DNA from: Kitasatospora sp. NBC_01246 | GTDB taxonomy: Bacteria; Actinomycetota; Actinomycetes; Streptomycetales; Streptomycetaceae | Direction of reading: 5' to 3' | Length of the DNA stretch: 64,000 bases | NCBI RefSeq assembly: GCF_036226505.1 | Contig: NZ_CP108484.1 | Coordinates: 4,402,001 to 4,466,000 of the forward strand | In this document: in pieces, positions 24,893-36,577 of the stretch | Layout: each line of letters opens with the position of its first letter | Position numbering within the stretch: the first letter of the stretch is position 1 | Notes under the pieces: model-generated | What the model was told of the DNA's origin: nothing | Database searches by the model: none | What the model saw: the letters and a program-made list of their open reading frames with translations, nothing else | Made by a program: the position numbers and the translations under genes

Positions 24893-26023
24893 GTGAAGTT
24901 CCGGGTGGAGCGTGACGTCCTCGCGGAGGCGGTGGCCTGGGCTGCCCGCAGCCTCCCGGCACGGCCGCCGGTGCCGGTGCTGGCCGGCCTGCTGCTGACG
25001 GCGCAGGAGGGCAGCCTGGCGCTGTCCGGCTTCGACTACGAGGTCTCGGCCCGGGTCGAGCTGGAGGCGGACGTCGAGGAGGCCGGCACCGTGCTGGTCT
25101 CCGGCCGGCTGCTGAACGACATCTCGCGCAACCTTCCCAACAGGCCTGTGGAGATCTCCACCGACGGCCAGCGGGTCAGCGTGGTCTGCGGCAGCTCCCG
25201 GTTCACCCTCCCCACCCTGCCGGTGGACGAGTACCCGGCCCTGCCCCAGATGCCGACCGCGACCGGCACCGTCTCCGGTGACGTGTTCGCCTCGGCGGTC
25301 AGCCAGGCCGCGGTGGCCGCCGGCCGCGACGACACCCTCCCGGTGCTCACCGGTGTGCGGGTCGAGATCGAGGGCGACCGGATCACCCTGGCCGCCACCG
25401 ACCGCTACCGCTTCGCCGTCCGCGAGCTGCTGTGGAAGCCCGAGCAGCCGGACATCTCGGCGGTCGCGCTGGTCCCCGCCAAGACGCTGCAGGACATCGC
25501 CAAGTCCCTGGGCAGCGGCGACACCGTCTCGATCGCGCTGTCCTCGGGCGGCGCGGGCGAGGGCCTGATCGGCTTCGAGGGCGCCGGCCGCCGGACCACC
25601 ACCCGGCTGCTGGAGGGCGAGTTCCCCAAGTTCCGCAGTCTCTTCCCGACGGAGTTCAGCGCCGTCGCCGCGATCCAGACCCAGCCCTTCCTTGAGGCGC
25701 TCAAGCGCGTCTCGCTGGTCGCCGAGCGCAACACCCCGGTCCGGCTCAACTTCGAGCAGGGCGTGCTGACGCTGGAGGCCGGTTCGGGCGACGACGCCCA
25801 GGCCACCGAGCGGATCGACGCGGACCTGGAGGGCGACGACATCTCGATCGCCTTCAACCCGGGCTACCTGGAGGAGGGCCTCAAGGCCATCGACTCCGCC
25901 TACGCCCAGCTGAGCTTCACCACGCCGACCAAGCCGGCGCTGCTCAGCGGCAAGGCCTCGGTGGACACCGAGGCCGACGAGGCCTACCAGTACCTGATCA
26001 TGCCGGTCCGCCTCTCCGGCTGA
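24893..26023 (+). CDS. dnaN: DNA polymerase III beta subunit (sliding clamp)
   Basis: 376 residues from GTG 24893, nine bases after AGGAGG; the frame upstream through oriC is not coding. Three clamp domains are recognisable: KFRVERDVLAEAVAWAARSLPARPPVPVLAGL, DDTLPVLTGVRVEIEGDRITLAATDRYRFA, and the closing YQYLIMPVRLSG. Ring-shaped processivity factor loaded at replication forks; partners include DNA polymerase III and DnaA-inactivating factors. Confidence 0.98.
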   Translation: MKFRVERDVLAEAVAWAARSLPARPPVPVLAGLLLTAQEGSLALSGFDYEVSARVELEADVEEAGTVLVSGRLLNDISRNLPNRPVEISTDGQRVSVVCGSSRFTLPTLPVDEYPALPQMPTATGTVSGDVFASAVSQAAVAAGRDDTLPVLTGVRVEIEGDRITLAATDRYRFAVRELLWKPEQPDISAVALVPAKTLQDIAKSLGSGDTVSIALSSGGAGEGLIGFEGAGRRTTTRLLEGEFPKFRSLFPTEFSAVAAIQTQPFLEALKRVSLVAERNTPVRLNFEQGVLTLEAGSGDDAQATERIDADLEGDDISIAFNPGYLEEGLKAIDSAYAQLSFTTPTKPALLSGKASVDTEADEAYQYLIMPVRLSG

Positions 26024-26032
26024 CCGACCGCC

Positions 26033-26054
26033 CGGGGCGGCTCCGGCCGCCCCG
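26033..26054 (+). terminator. dnaN terminator
   Basis: CGGGGCGGC, loop TCCG, complement; 10 bases past the dnaN stop. Confidence 0.7.
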
Positions 26055-26074
26055 CCGGTGTCACGAGCGCGCGT

Positions 26075-26100
26075 CGCCCGGGCTGTCCACAGCCCGGGCG
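26075..26100. repeat. 26-bp palindrome containing a DnaA-box-like 9-mer
   Basis: Arms CGCCCGGGCTGT and ACAGCCCGGGCG separated by CC. The centre reads CTGTCCACA (26083-26091). A two-base loop makes a simple RNA hairpin poor, so a protein site or cruciform is as likely as a terminator. Confidence 0.6.
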
Positions 26101-26114
26101 TCCAGCCTGTGGAA

Positions 26115-26148
26115 GGCCTCCCCCGGTCGGCCCGACCACGGGGAGGCC
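26115..26148. terminator. terminator-like hairpin in dnaN-gnd gap
   Basis: GGCCTCCCC (26115-26123) pairs with GGGGAGGCC (26140-26148), with an inner GGTCG/CGACC stem. Confidence 0.6.
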
Positions 26149-26229
26149 CTCGCGCTTCAGCGCGTAGGCTCAGGGCAGCGCGGCAACGGCGCCGCAGGCA
26201 GGCACGTCACCCCAGGTAAGGACTTGGTC

Positions 26230-27105
26230 ATGGAGCTCGGCCTCATCGGTCTCGGCAAGATGGGCGGCAACATGCGCGAGCGGATCCGCCGCGCCGGCCA
26301 CACCGTCATCGGTTACGACCGCAACCCCGACATCTCCGATGTCGAGAGCCTCCAGGAGCTCGTGACCAAGCTCCAGGGCCCGCGCGTGGTCTGGGTCATG
26401 GTTCCGGCCGGGGCCGCCACCCAGGCGACCGTGGACGAGCTCGCCGAGCTGCTCTCCCCCGGCGACGTGGTCGTGGACGGCGGGAACTCCCGCTGGACGG
26501 ACGACATCAAGCACGCCGAGTCGCTGGCCGCCAAGGGCATCGGCTTCGTCGACTGCGGCGTCTCCGGCGGCGTCTGGGGCCTGGAGAACGGCTACGCGCT
26601 GATGTACGGCGGCGACGCCGAGCACGTCGCCAAGGCGAAGCCGGTCTTCGACGCCCTCAAGCCCGAGGGCGACTTCGGCTCGGTGCACGCGGGCGCGGTC
26701 GGCGCCGGCCACTTCGCCAAGATGGTCCACAACGGCATCGAGTACGCGATGATGCAGGCCTTCGCCGAGGGCTGGGAGCTGCTGGAGGCGGCCCCCGAGG
26801 TCACCGACGTGCGCGAGGTCTTCCGCAGCTGGCAGGAGGGCACGGTCATCCGCTCCTGGCTGCTGGACCTCGCCGTTCGCGCGCTGGACGACGACGAGCA
26901 CCTGGCCAAGCTCAAGGGCTGGGCCGCCGACTCCGGCGAGGGCCGCTGGACGGTCGAGGCCGCGATCGACCACGCCGTGCCGCTGCCGGCGATCACCGCC
27001 TCGCTCTTCGCCCGGTTCGCCTCCCGCCAGGACGACTCGCCGCAGATGAAGATGATCGCCGCGCTGCGCAACCAGTTCGGCGGCCACGCGGTCGAGTCGA
27101 AGTAG
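26230..27105 (+). CDS. gnd: 6-phosphogluconate dehydrogenase, decarboxylating (short form)
   Basis: Oxidises 6-phosphogluconate to ribulose 5-phosphate and CO2 in the pentose phosphate pathway. 291 residues from ATG 26230 (AAGGA seven bases upstream), the short NAD-preferring type rather than the 470-residue form. Rossmann motif GLIGLGKMGGNMRERI; DGGNSRWTDD; the catalytic segment GAGHFAKMVHNGIEYAMMQ with the K and HNG residues. Its place between dnaN and recF is conserved in streptomycetes; no functional tie to replication is evident. Confidence 0.93.
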   Translation: MELGLIGLGKMGGNMRERIRRAGHTVIGYDRNPDISDVESLQELVTKLQGPRVVWVMVPAGAATQATVDELAELLSPGDVVVDGGNSRWTDDIKHAESLAAKGIGFVDCGVSGGVWGLENGYALMYGGDAEHVAKAKPVFDALKPEGDFGSVHAGAVGAGHFAKMVHNGIEYAMMQAFAEGWELLEAAPEVTDVREVFRSWQEGTVIRSWLLDLAVRALDDDEHLAKLKGWAADSGEGRWTVEAAIDHAVPLPAITASLFARFASRQDDSPQMKMIAALRNQFGGHAVESK

Positions 27106-27152
27106 TCCGCCCCACCCGGGACGTCCACAGAAGGCGAGCGCAGTCCACAGCC

Positions 27153-28286
27153 ATGCACGTCGCGCATCTGTCGCTCGCCGACTTCCGTTCCTACGCCCGG
27201 GCCGAGGTTCCCCTCGACCCGGGCGTGACGGCGTTCGTCGGACCCAACGGCCAGGGCAAGACCAACCTGGTCGAGGCGATCGGCTACATCGCCACCCTCG
27301 GCAGCCACCGGGTGGCAACCGACGCCCCGCTGATCCGGCTCGGCGCCGAGCGGGCGGTGATCCGCACCTCGGTGGTGGCCGGGAGCCGCAGCACCCTGGT
27401 CGAACTGGAGATCACCCCGGGCAAGGCCAACCGCGCCCGGATCAACCGCTCCGACAACGTCCGGCCCAGGGACGTCCTGGGCCTGCTGCGCACCGTGCTG
27501 TTCGCCCCCGAGGACCTCAGCCTGGTCAAGGGCGACCCGGGCGAGCGCCGGCGCTTCCTGGACGAGCTGCTGACCGCCCGGGCGCCCCGGCTGGCCGGCG
27601 TCCGGCAGGACTACGAGCGGGTGCTGAAGCAGCGCAACGCCCTGCTGAAGACCGCCGCGATGGCCCGCCGCTCCGGCGGCGGCAAGGGCGCGGACCTCTC
27701 CACCCTGGAGGTCTGGGACGGCCACCTGGCACGTGCCGGAGCCGAGCTGACCGCCTTCCGGATCCAGCTGGTCGCCTCCCTGCAACCGCTGGTGACGGCC
27801 GCGTACGGGCAGCTCGCGCCCGCCGGCGGCGAGACCGTGCTGGAGTACCGCAGCTCCTTCGAGGGCGAGCTGCCGACCAGCCGCGAGCAGGCCGAGGAGC
27901 AGCTGCTCCAGGCCCTGCGGGCGGCCCGCAAGCAGGAGGTCGAGCGCGGTCTGACGCTGGTCGGGCCGCACCGCGACGAGCTGGGCCTGCGGCTCGGACC
28001 GCTGCCGGCCAAGGGCTACGCCAGCCACGGCGAGTCCTGGTCGTTCGCGCTGGCGCTGCGGCTGGCCTCCTACGAGCTGCTGCGCGCCGACGGCGGCGAA
28101 CCGGTGCTGATCCTCGACGACGTCTTCGCCGAGCTGGACGCCACCCGCCGCGACCGGCTGGCCGAGCTGGTCGCCGGCGGCGAGCAGGTCCTGGTCACCG
28201 CGGCGGTCGCGGAGGACGTGCCGAAGGCCCTGGCCGGGGCCCGGTACTCGGTGGCCGACGGCGCGGTCCGCCGGGTCGACGCCTGA
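27153..28286 (+). CDS. recF: DNA replication and repair protein RecF
   Basis: 377 residues. SMC-like ATPase that helps RecOR load RecA at gaps. Walker A GPNGQGKTN (30-38), the signature region LSLVKGDPGERRRFLDELL, and Walker B PVLILDDVFAELDATRRDRL are present. ATG 27153 lies 47 bases after gnd; two weak DnaA-box-like CGTCCACAG/AGTCCACAG sequences occur in that gap. Confidence 0.97.
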   Translation: MHVAHLSLADFRSYARAEVPLDPGVTAFVGPNGQGKTNLVEAIGYIATLGSHRVATDAPLIRLGAERAVIRTSVVAGSRSTLVELEITPGKANRARINRSDNVRPRDVLGLLRTVLFAPEDLSLVKGDPGERRRFLDELLTARAPRLAGVRQDYERVLKQRNALLKTAAMARRSGGGKGADLSTLEVWDGHLARAGAELTAFRIQLVASLQPLVTAAYGQLAPAGGETVLEYRSSFEGELPTSREQAEEQLLQALRAARKQEVERGLTLVGPHRDELGLRLGPLPAKGYASHGESWSFALALRLASYELLRADGGEPVLILDDVFAELDATRRDRLAELVAGGEQVLVTAAVAEDVPKALAGARYSVADGAVRRVDA

Positions 28287-28419
28287 CGGACGGCGGCCGC
28301 GCGCCCCGTTCCTCCACCGCACCTCCACACCTGCCGCCCCTTCGACCCGCCGTCCGGCGTGCCCCCGTCCCCGTCCGCTCCCGTACGCTGGACGGCTCAC
28401 CGGCGCGTAGCCGCGACCG

Positions 28420-28428
28420 TTGTCCACA
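28420..28428 (+). promoter_or_regulatory. consensus DnaA box upstream of DUF721 gene
   Basis: TTGTCCACA, a perfect match, 21 bases before the ATG of the next gene and overlapping an in-frame TTG. DnaA could influence expression of the DUF721-gyrB segment. Confidence 0.7.
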
Positions 28429-28449
28429 GGCTGGGGAAAGGAGATCGCC

Positions 28450-29064
28450 ATGAGCGATCCGACCGGGAAGACCCCTCAGCCGGGTGCCCTCCCACTGACC
28501 GCCCTCCCGCTCACCGCCCTCCCACCGGCCGCCGACCAGCCGGAGGCCGGGCAGCCGGGCGGCCCGGCACCGACCGGCGCCGACCTGGCCCGCTCGGCGC
28601 TGCGGGCGGCCCGGGCGCAGGCCCGCCAGCGGGGCGAGCAGGTCCGGGAGAAGCGCGAGGCGAAGCGGTACGGGCTGCGCAGCGGGGCGCGCTCGGACGG
28701 CCGTGACCCGGTGCCGCTGGGGGCGGCGCTGAACCGGCTGCTGACCGAGCGCGGGTGGGAGTCCTCGGCGGCGGTCGGCGGGGTGATGGGCCGTTGGGCG
28801 CAGATCGTCGGCCCCGACATCTCGGCGCACTGCGAGCCCACCTCCTACGACGACGCGGCCGCGGTGCTCACCGTGCAGTGCGACTCCACCGCCTGGGCCA
28901 CTCAACTGCGGTGGCTGGCAAGGCAGTTGGTGGCCCGTCTGAATCACGAGCTCGGCCGCGGCACGGTCAAGACGATCAAGGTGCTGGGGCCGGCCGCGCC
29001 GGTCCGCGGCTACGGCCGGCTGCGCGCGCCGGGGAGCAAGGGACCGGGCGACACCTGGGGGTGA
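28450..29064 (+). CDS. DUF721 (DciA-like) family protein
   Basis: 204 residues from ATG 28450, after AAAGGAG. A Pro/Leu-rich start with near-repeats (LPLTALPLTALPP, encoded by 15-base units at 28486-28530) precedes a basic helix (ARQRGEQVREKREAKRYGLRSGARS) and the DUF721 core (LNRLLTERGWESSAAVGGVMGRWAQIVGPDISAHCEP ... STAWATQLRWLARQL). Related domains in DciA proteins load the replicative helicase; the location beside recF and gyrB fits. Whether this actinobacterial branch does so is inference. Confidence 0.85.
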   Translation: MSDPTGKTPQPGALPLTALPLTALPPAADQPEAGQPGGPAPTGADLARSALRAARAQARQRGEQVREKREAKRYGLRSGARSDGRDPVPLGAALNRLLTERGWESSAAVGGVMGRWAQIVGPDISAHCEPTSYDDAAAVLTVQCDSTAWATQLRWLARQLVARLNHELGRGTVKTIKVLGPAAPVRGYGRLRAPGSKGPGDTWG

Positions 29065-29082
29065 CCGCGGGCGCCCGCGGTC
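29063..29082. terminator. perfect 20-bp palindrome at the DUF721 stop
   Basis: GACCGCGGGCGCCCGCGGTC, overlapping the TGA stop; as RNA it would fold with a small loop. Could be a terminator before the gyrB promoter region (29083-29344), in which I identified no secure promoter. Confidence 0.5.
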
Positions 29083-29344
29083 GAGCGGACCGGAATCTTC
29101 CGGAACCCCTGACGGCCCTTCCAGGCGCTCTGTGCCCCCGGGGCGAGTATCGGGACATGTGCAGAGGGGATTCAGGGCGGCGTATCTGCCCTCAGGGGCT
29201 GCCAAAAGCCCATCTCTGTCAGTCCTACCGGTAGACTGAGAGCCAAACACTGTTGCTAGTGGCAACCGAGTCGAAACGCCGTGGTCGCACGCTCGCCCGC
29301 ACGGGGCGGGGATGCGGCCCGTGCTGTGCCAGAGAGGGCGCTTC

Positions 29345-31345
29345 GTGGCCGATTCCGGCAACCCCAGCCAGACCCCAGACCAGACCGAGCAGGCGGCCGA
29401 GAGCACCTACACCGGAAGCAACATCCAGGTGCTGGAGGGCCTCGACGCCGTCCGCAAGCGCCCCGGCATGTACATCGGCTCGACCGGTGAGCGTGGCCTG
29501 CATCACCTGGTGCAGGAGGTCGTGGACAACTCCGTCGACGAGGCGATGGCCGGGTACGCCGACACCATCGACGTCACGCTCCTCGCCGACGGCGCGGTCC
29601 GCGTCGTCGACAACGGCCGAGGCATCCCGGTGGACATCGTCCCCGGCCAGGAGAAGCCGGCCGTCGAGGTCGTGCTCACCGTCCTGCACGCGGGCGGCAA
29701 GTTCGGCGGCGGCGGCTACGCCGTCTCCGGCGGCCTGCACGGCGTCGGCGTCTCGGTGGTGAACGCCCTGTCCACCCGTCTCGCGGTGGAGATCCACCGG
29801 GACGGGCACCTCTGGACCCAGGAATACAAGATGGGCGCGCCGACCGCCGCCCTGGTGAAGGGCGAGCCGACCGAGCGGACCGGCACCACCGTCACGTTCT
29901 GGGCCGACCCGGACATCTTCGAGACCACGGTCTACTCCTTCGAGACGCTCTCCCGGCGCTTCCAGGAGATGGCGTTCCTCAACAAGGGCCTGACCATCTC
30001 GCTGACCGACGAGCGGCCGGAGCACGCGGACGAGGAGGGCAACCCGCTCTCCGTCACGTACCGGTACGACGGCGGCATCGCCGACTTCGTCGCCCACCTC
30101 AACTCCCGCAAGGGCGACGTGATCCACCCCTCGGTGATCGACTTCGAGGCGGAGGACAAGGAGAAGACGATCTCCGTGGAGGTCGCGATGCAGTGGAACT
30201 CCTCGTACACCGAGGGGGTCTACTCGTTCGCCAACACCATCCACACCCACGGCGGCGGCACCCACGAAGAGGGCTTCCGCGCGGCGCTGACCGGCCTGGT
30301 CAACCGCTACGCGCGGGACAAGAAGCTGCTCCGCGAGAAGGACGACAACCTCTCCGGCGAGGACATCCGCGAGGGTCTGACCGCGATCATCTCGGTCAAG
30401 CTCGGCGAGCCGCAGTTCGAGGGCCAGACCAAGGACAAGCTGGGCAACACCGAGGCGAAGACCTTCGTCCAGCGGGTGGTCCACGAGCAGCTGAACGACT
30501 GGCTGGACCGCAACCCGAACGAGGCCTCGGACATCATCCGCAAGTCCATCCAGGCCGCCACCGCGCGCGTGGCCGCCCGGAAGGCGCGGGACCTGACCCG
30601 CCGCAAGGGCCTGCTGGAGTCCGCCTCGCTGCCCGGCAAGCTGAGCGACTGCCAGTCCAAGGACCCGGCCGAGTGCGAGATCTTCATCGTCGAGGGCGAC
30701 TCCGCCGGCGGCTCCGCCAAGCAGGGCCGTGACCCGCGCATCCAGGCGATCCTCCCGATCCGCGGCAAGATCCTGAACGTCGAGAAGGCCCGGATCGACA
30801 AGGTGCTGCAGAACACCGAGGTCCAGGCGCTGATCTCGGCCTTCGGCTGCGGCATCCAGGAGGACTACGACGAGTCCAAGCTGCGCTATCACAAGATCGT
30901 CCTGATGGCGGACGCCGACGTCGACGGGCAGCACATCCGCACCCTGCTGCTCACCCTGCTGTTCCGCTTCATGCGGCCGCTGGTCGAGTCCGGCTACGTC
31001 TACCTCGCGATGCCCCCGCTGTACAAGATCAAGTGGGGCAAGGACGACTTCGACTACGTGTACTCCGACCGCGAGCGCGACGCCACCATCGCGGCGGGCG
31101 TCGCGGCCGGTCGCCGGCTGCCCAAGGACGACGCGATCCAGCGCTTCAAGGGTCTCGGCGAGATGAACGCCGAGGAACTGCGGGTGACCACCATGGACCA
31201 GGCCCACCGCCTGCTCCAGCAGATCACCCTGGAGGACGCGGCCCGCGCCGACGACCTCTTCTCCGTCCTGATGGGCGAGGACGTCGAGGCCCGCCGCTCC
31301 TTCATCCAGCGCAACGCCAAGGACGTCCGCTTCCTGGACGTGTGA
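29345..31345 (+). CDS. gyrB: DNA gyrase subunit B
   Basis: 666 residues from GTG 29345 after GAGAGGGC. GHKL ATPase: VVDNSVDEA, VVDNGRGIPV, GGGYAVSGGLHGVGVSVVNALS. Transducer lysine region QTKDKLGN. Toprim: FIVEGDSAGGSAKQGRDPR and LMADADVDGQHI. The C-terminal GyrA-contact tail IQRNAKDVRFLDV is complete. ATP-driven negative supercoiling with GyrA, encoded 56 bases downstream; target of novobiocin-type aminocoumarins. Confidence 0.98.
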   Translation: MADSGNPSQTPDQTEQAAESTYTGSNIQVLEGLDAVRKRPGMYIGSTGERGLHHLVQEVVDNSVDEAMAGYADTIDVTLLADGAVRVVDNGRGIPVDIVPGQEKPAVEVVLTVLHAGGKFGGGGYAVSGGLHGVGVSVVNALSTRLAVEIHRDGHLWTQEYKMGAPTAALVKGEPTERTGTTVTFWADPDIFETTVYSFETLSRRFQEMAFLNKGLTISLTDERPEHADEEGNPLSVTYRYDGGIADFVAHLNSRKGDVIHPSVIDFEAEDKEKTISVEVAMQWNSSYTEGVYSFANTIHTHGGGTHEEGFRAALTGLVNRYARDKKLLREKDDNLSGEDIREGLTAIISVKLGEPQFEGQTKDKLGNTEAKTFVQRVVHEQLNDWLDRNPNEASDIIRKSIQAATARVAARKARDLTRRKGLLESASLPGKLSDCQSKDPAECEIFIVEGDSAGGSAKQGRDPRIQAILPIRGKILNVEKARIDKVLQNTEVQALISAFGCGIQEDYDESKLRYHKIVLMADADVDGQHIRTLLLTLLFRFMRPLVESGYVYLAMPPLYKIKWGKDDFDYVYSDRERDATIAAGVAAGRRLPKDDAIQRFKGLGEMNAEELRVTTMDQAHRLLQQITLEDAARADDLFSVLMGEDVEARRSFIQRNAKDVRFLDV

Positions 31346-31401
31346 CGGGGCCCGCCCCTGCCAGCACAGTCCAGTCACGCGTGAAAGGAAACTGACCACC
31401 A

Positions 31402-34008
<2,607 letters not shown>

Positions 34009-34158
34009 CCCCTACCGCGCAGGCCGGTGCCGTTGCGTCCGAACACGGGCGCGGCGGCGCCGGCCGCCGACCAGTTCCGGGCAATCCCGCCGGGTGCTGG
34101 ATGACGAGTGACGACGCAGGGCGGCGCCGCCGCCCTGGTGGGAAGTGCGGGAGGACCA

Positions 34159-34905
34159 GTGAGTGGAGCCACGGGTGCTGCGGGAGGAGCCACCGGCGGC
34201 CGTCCGGGCGCAGCACAGGGCGGCGGGGGCTACGGGGTGCCGCAGCCGCCGGCCGAGCACCCCGCCGCGTCCACCTCGCTGATGCCACCGGTCGGTGCGG
34301 CGGGTCAGGGCGGGGCGACGTACGGCGGGCAGCCGACCCCTCCGCCGCCGGGAGCGCCGGCGCCGGGCGGTAGCGGGTTCTCGCAGCCGACCACGTACGC
34401 CAAGGGGCAGCCGACGCCGCCCCGGGGCACCCGGGTGGGCGGCAACACCCCGCCCGGCGGGACGCCCGTCCCGGGCGGCGCCCCGCGCCGGCCCGGCGCG
34501 GCGCCGGCCGTCGGGGGCGCCGGCCTCGGCCGGACCCGCAAGGCCCGGCTGCGGATCACCAAGGCCGACCCGTGGTCGGTGATGAAGGTGAGCTTCCTGC
34601 TGTCGCTGGCGGTCGGGATCATCATCATCGTGGCGGCGGCCGTCCTGTGGATGACGCTGGACTCGCTCGGGGTCTTCGACTCGCTCGGCAAGACCCTCAA
34701 GGAGGTCACCGCCGGCGAGGCGCCCAACAGCGGCATCAACCTGATGGACTACGTCGGGTTCGGCAAGGTGATGACCTTCACCTCGCTGATCGCGGTGGTC
34801 GACGTCGTGCTGCTGACCGCGCTCTCCACGCTCTCGGCGTTCATCTACAACGCGGCCGCCGGCTTCACCGGTGGCATCGAGCTGACCCTGGCCGAGGAGG
34901 ACTGA
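34159..34905 (+). CDS. DUF3566 transmembrane protein
   Basis: 248 residues from GTG 34159 (GGGAGG four bases upstream); GTG 34108 is an in-frame alternative. A long Gly/Pro-rich cytoplasmic start is followed by RKARLRITKADPWSVMKVSFLLSLAVGIIIIVAAAVLW and a second helix (VMTFTSLIAVVDVVLLTALSTLSAFIYNAAA). The same family (Rv0007) follows gyrA in Mycobacterium, so the placement is ancient in Actinobacteria. Function unknown; a division or membrane role is often suggested from its neighbours. Confidence 0.9.
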   Translation: MSGATGAAGGATGGRPGAAQGGGGYGVPQPPAEHPAASTSLMPPVGAAGQGGATYGGQPTPPPPGAPAPGGSGFSQPTTYAKGQPTPPRGTRVGGNTPPGGTPVPGGAPRRPGAAPAVGGAGLGRTRKARLRITKADPWSVMKVSFLLSLAVGIIIIVAAAVLWMTLDSLGVFDSLGKTLKEVTAGEAPNSGINLMDYVGFGKVMTFTSLIAVVDVVLLTALSTLSAFIYNAAAGFTGGIELTLAEED

Positions 34906-34967
34906 CCCCGGCCGCGCCGGACCGGGTCTGACCCCCGGTCACATCGTCGTCCGCGGACGGAATGTGC

Positions 34968-35000
34968 GGGCCCCGACGGCTGTTGCAGCCTTCGGGGCCC
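34968..35000 (+). terminator. terminator downstream of DUF3566 gene
   Basis: GGGCCCCGACGGCTG pairs with CAGCCTTCGGGGCCC around a three-base loop, 62 bases beyond the stop. Confidence 0.85.
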
Positions 35001-35175
35001 GTCGGCATTTCGGGTGACAGCCGGTCCCCGCGGCGTGCCGCCCGGTCGGGCGTCCGCCGCGGTGGGATTAGCTGGACGCGCTCGTGCCGAGTCACCGAGT
35101 GCCGCAGGCCCGCCCCCCGGTCCGACCGGCCGGGGCGGGTACGGCTGTGCAGGTACGGCTGGACGGAGGCGCGCG

Positions 35176-36561
35176 ATGGCTCAGCTCGCAAGGCAACTGG
35201 TCGAGGCCCTGGAAGGGCTGCTGGGGGTCCCGGTACCGCTGCGGGTGCAGGTGTGGGACGGCAGTGCCGCCGGGCCGCCGGGGGCGCCCACGGTGGTGCT
35301 GCGCAACCGGCGGGCGCTGCGCCGGCTGCTCTGGCAGCCGGGTGAGCTGGGCCTGGCCCGGGCCTACGTGTCGGGGGACCTGGAGCTCGCCCCGGGCGCC
35401 GACCTCTACGAGGTGCTGACGGTCGTCGCGCACCTCGCCGAGCGCCCCGAGATCCGGCAGCTGGCGCTGGGCCCCGGCGACGTGGTCGGCCCCCGGGGCC
35501 GCCGGGTGCTGGGGGCGCTGCTCCGGGCGGGTGCGCTCGGCCCGCAGCCCGCCCCGCCGCCGGAGGAGGCCGGGTCCGTCCGGGGCCGGGTGCACAGCCG
35601 CAGCCGGGACCGCGCGGCGATCAGCCACCACTACGACGTCGGCAACGACTTCTACGGGCTCGTCCTGGGCTCCTCGATGGTGTACTCCTGCGCCTACTGG
35701 GAGCCGGCCGCCAAGAGCCTGGAGGCCGCCCAGGAGGCCAAGCTCGACCTGATCTGCCGCAAGCTCGGCCTGCGGCCGGGGATGCGCCTGCTGGACGTCG
35801 GCTGCGGCTGGGGCTCGCTGGTGCTGCACGCCGCGCGGCACTACGGCGTCACGGCGGTCGGCGTCTCCATCTCCGAGGAGCAGGTCGCGCTCGCCCGCCG
35901 ACGGGTCGAGGAGGCCGGCCTGGCCGACCGGATCGAGATCCGGCTGCAGGACTACCGGGAGATCCCGGACGGCCCGTTCGACGCCATCTCCAGCGTCGGC
36001 ATGGCCGAGCACGTCGGCTCCGAGCAGTACCGGGTCTACGCCGACGGCCTGTACGGCCTGCTGGTGCCCGGTGGCCGGCTGCTCAACCACCAGATCGCCC
36101 GCCGCCCGGACCACCCGGGCGAGCCGCACCGCCCCAGCCCGTTCATCGACCGCTACGTCTTCCCGGACGGCGAGCTCTCCCCGGTCGGTTCCACCGTGGC
36201 CCGGCTGGAGGAGGCCGGCTTCGAGGTCCGCGACGTGGAGTCGCTGCGCGAGCACTACGGGCTGACGCTGCGCGAGTGGGTGGCCAACCTGGAGGCGCAC
36301 TGGACGGAGGCGGTCCGCCTGGTCGGCCGCGGCCGGGCCCGGGTCTGGCGGCTGTACATGGCGGCCTCGGCGCTCGCCTTCGAGGAGAACCGGATCGGGA
36401 TCAACCAGATCCTCGCCGTGCGCACCGGTCCCGAGGGGGCGGCCCACCTCCCGGCCACCCGTGAGGAGTGGCTGCTCCGCCGCCCCACCGCTTCCCACCA
36501 GCGGACTGCCGCCGGGGCCGGTGCCGATCAGGATTTGGGAGATCGGCCGTCGGTCCGCTAA
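35176..36561 (+). CDS. cyclopropane-fatty-acyl-phospholipid synthase family methyltransferase
   Basis: 461 residues from ATG 35176 (ACGGAGG upstream). A sterol-carrier-like N-terminal part (VRVQVWDGSAAGPP, YVSGDLEL) precedes the catalytic domain: HYDVGNDFYGLVLGSSMVYSCAYW, SAM motif I LLDVGCGWGSLVLHAA, VGVSISEEQ, and SVGMAEHVG with the conserved glutamate. Transfers a methylene or methyl from S-adenosylmethionine to membrane lipid acyl chains. Whether it makes cyclopropane or methyl-branched products is not decidable here. Its last 27 bases overlap the tRNA-Ile promoter. Confidence 0.9.
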   Translation: MAQLARQLVEALEGLLGVPVPLRVQVWDGSAAGPPGAPTVVLRNRRALRRLLWQPGELGLARAYVSGDLELAPGADLYEVLTVVAHLAERPEIRQLALGPGDVVGPRGRRVLGALLRAGALGPQPAPPPEEAGSVRGRVHSRSRDRAAISHHYDVGNDFYGLVLGSSMVYSCAYWEPAAKSLEAAQEAKLDLICRKLGLRPGMRLLDVGCGWGSLVLHAARHYGVTAVGVSISEEQVALARRRVEEAGLADRIEIRLQDYREIPDGPFDAISSVGMAEHVGSEQYRVYADGLYGLLVPGGRLLNHQIARRPDHPGEPHRPSPFIDRYVFPDGELSPVGSTVARLEEAGFEVRDVESLREHYGLTLREWVANLEAHWTEAVRLVGRGRARVWRLYMAASALAFEENRIGINQILAVRTGPEGAAHLPATREEWLLRRPTASHQRTAAGAGADQDLGDRPSVR

Positions 36562-36564
36562 TCT
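36535..36564 (+). promoter_or_regulatory. tRNA-Ile promoter inside the end of the CFA synthase gene
   Basis: -35 TTGGGA (36535-36540), spacer 18, -10 TAATCT (36559-36564), 13 bases before the mature tRNA 5' end. The -10 overlaps the TAA stop codon of the upstream gene. Confidence 0.65.
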
Positions 36565-36577
36565 TTCAGTGCGGCAA

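Noticed and set aside
27727..27738. CACGTG core in recF (and similar at 49056 and 62872) as possible parS
   Set aside because: Flanks do not match TGTTT/AAACA; isolated CACGTG is expected by chance in coding DNA.
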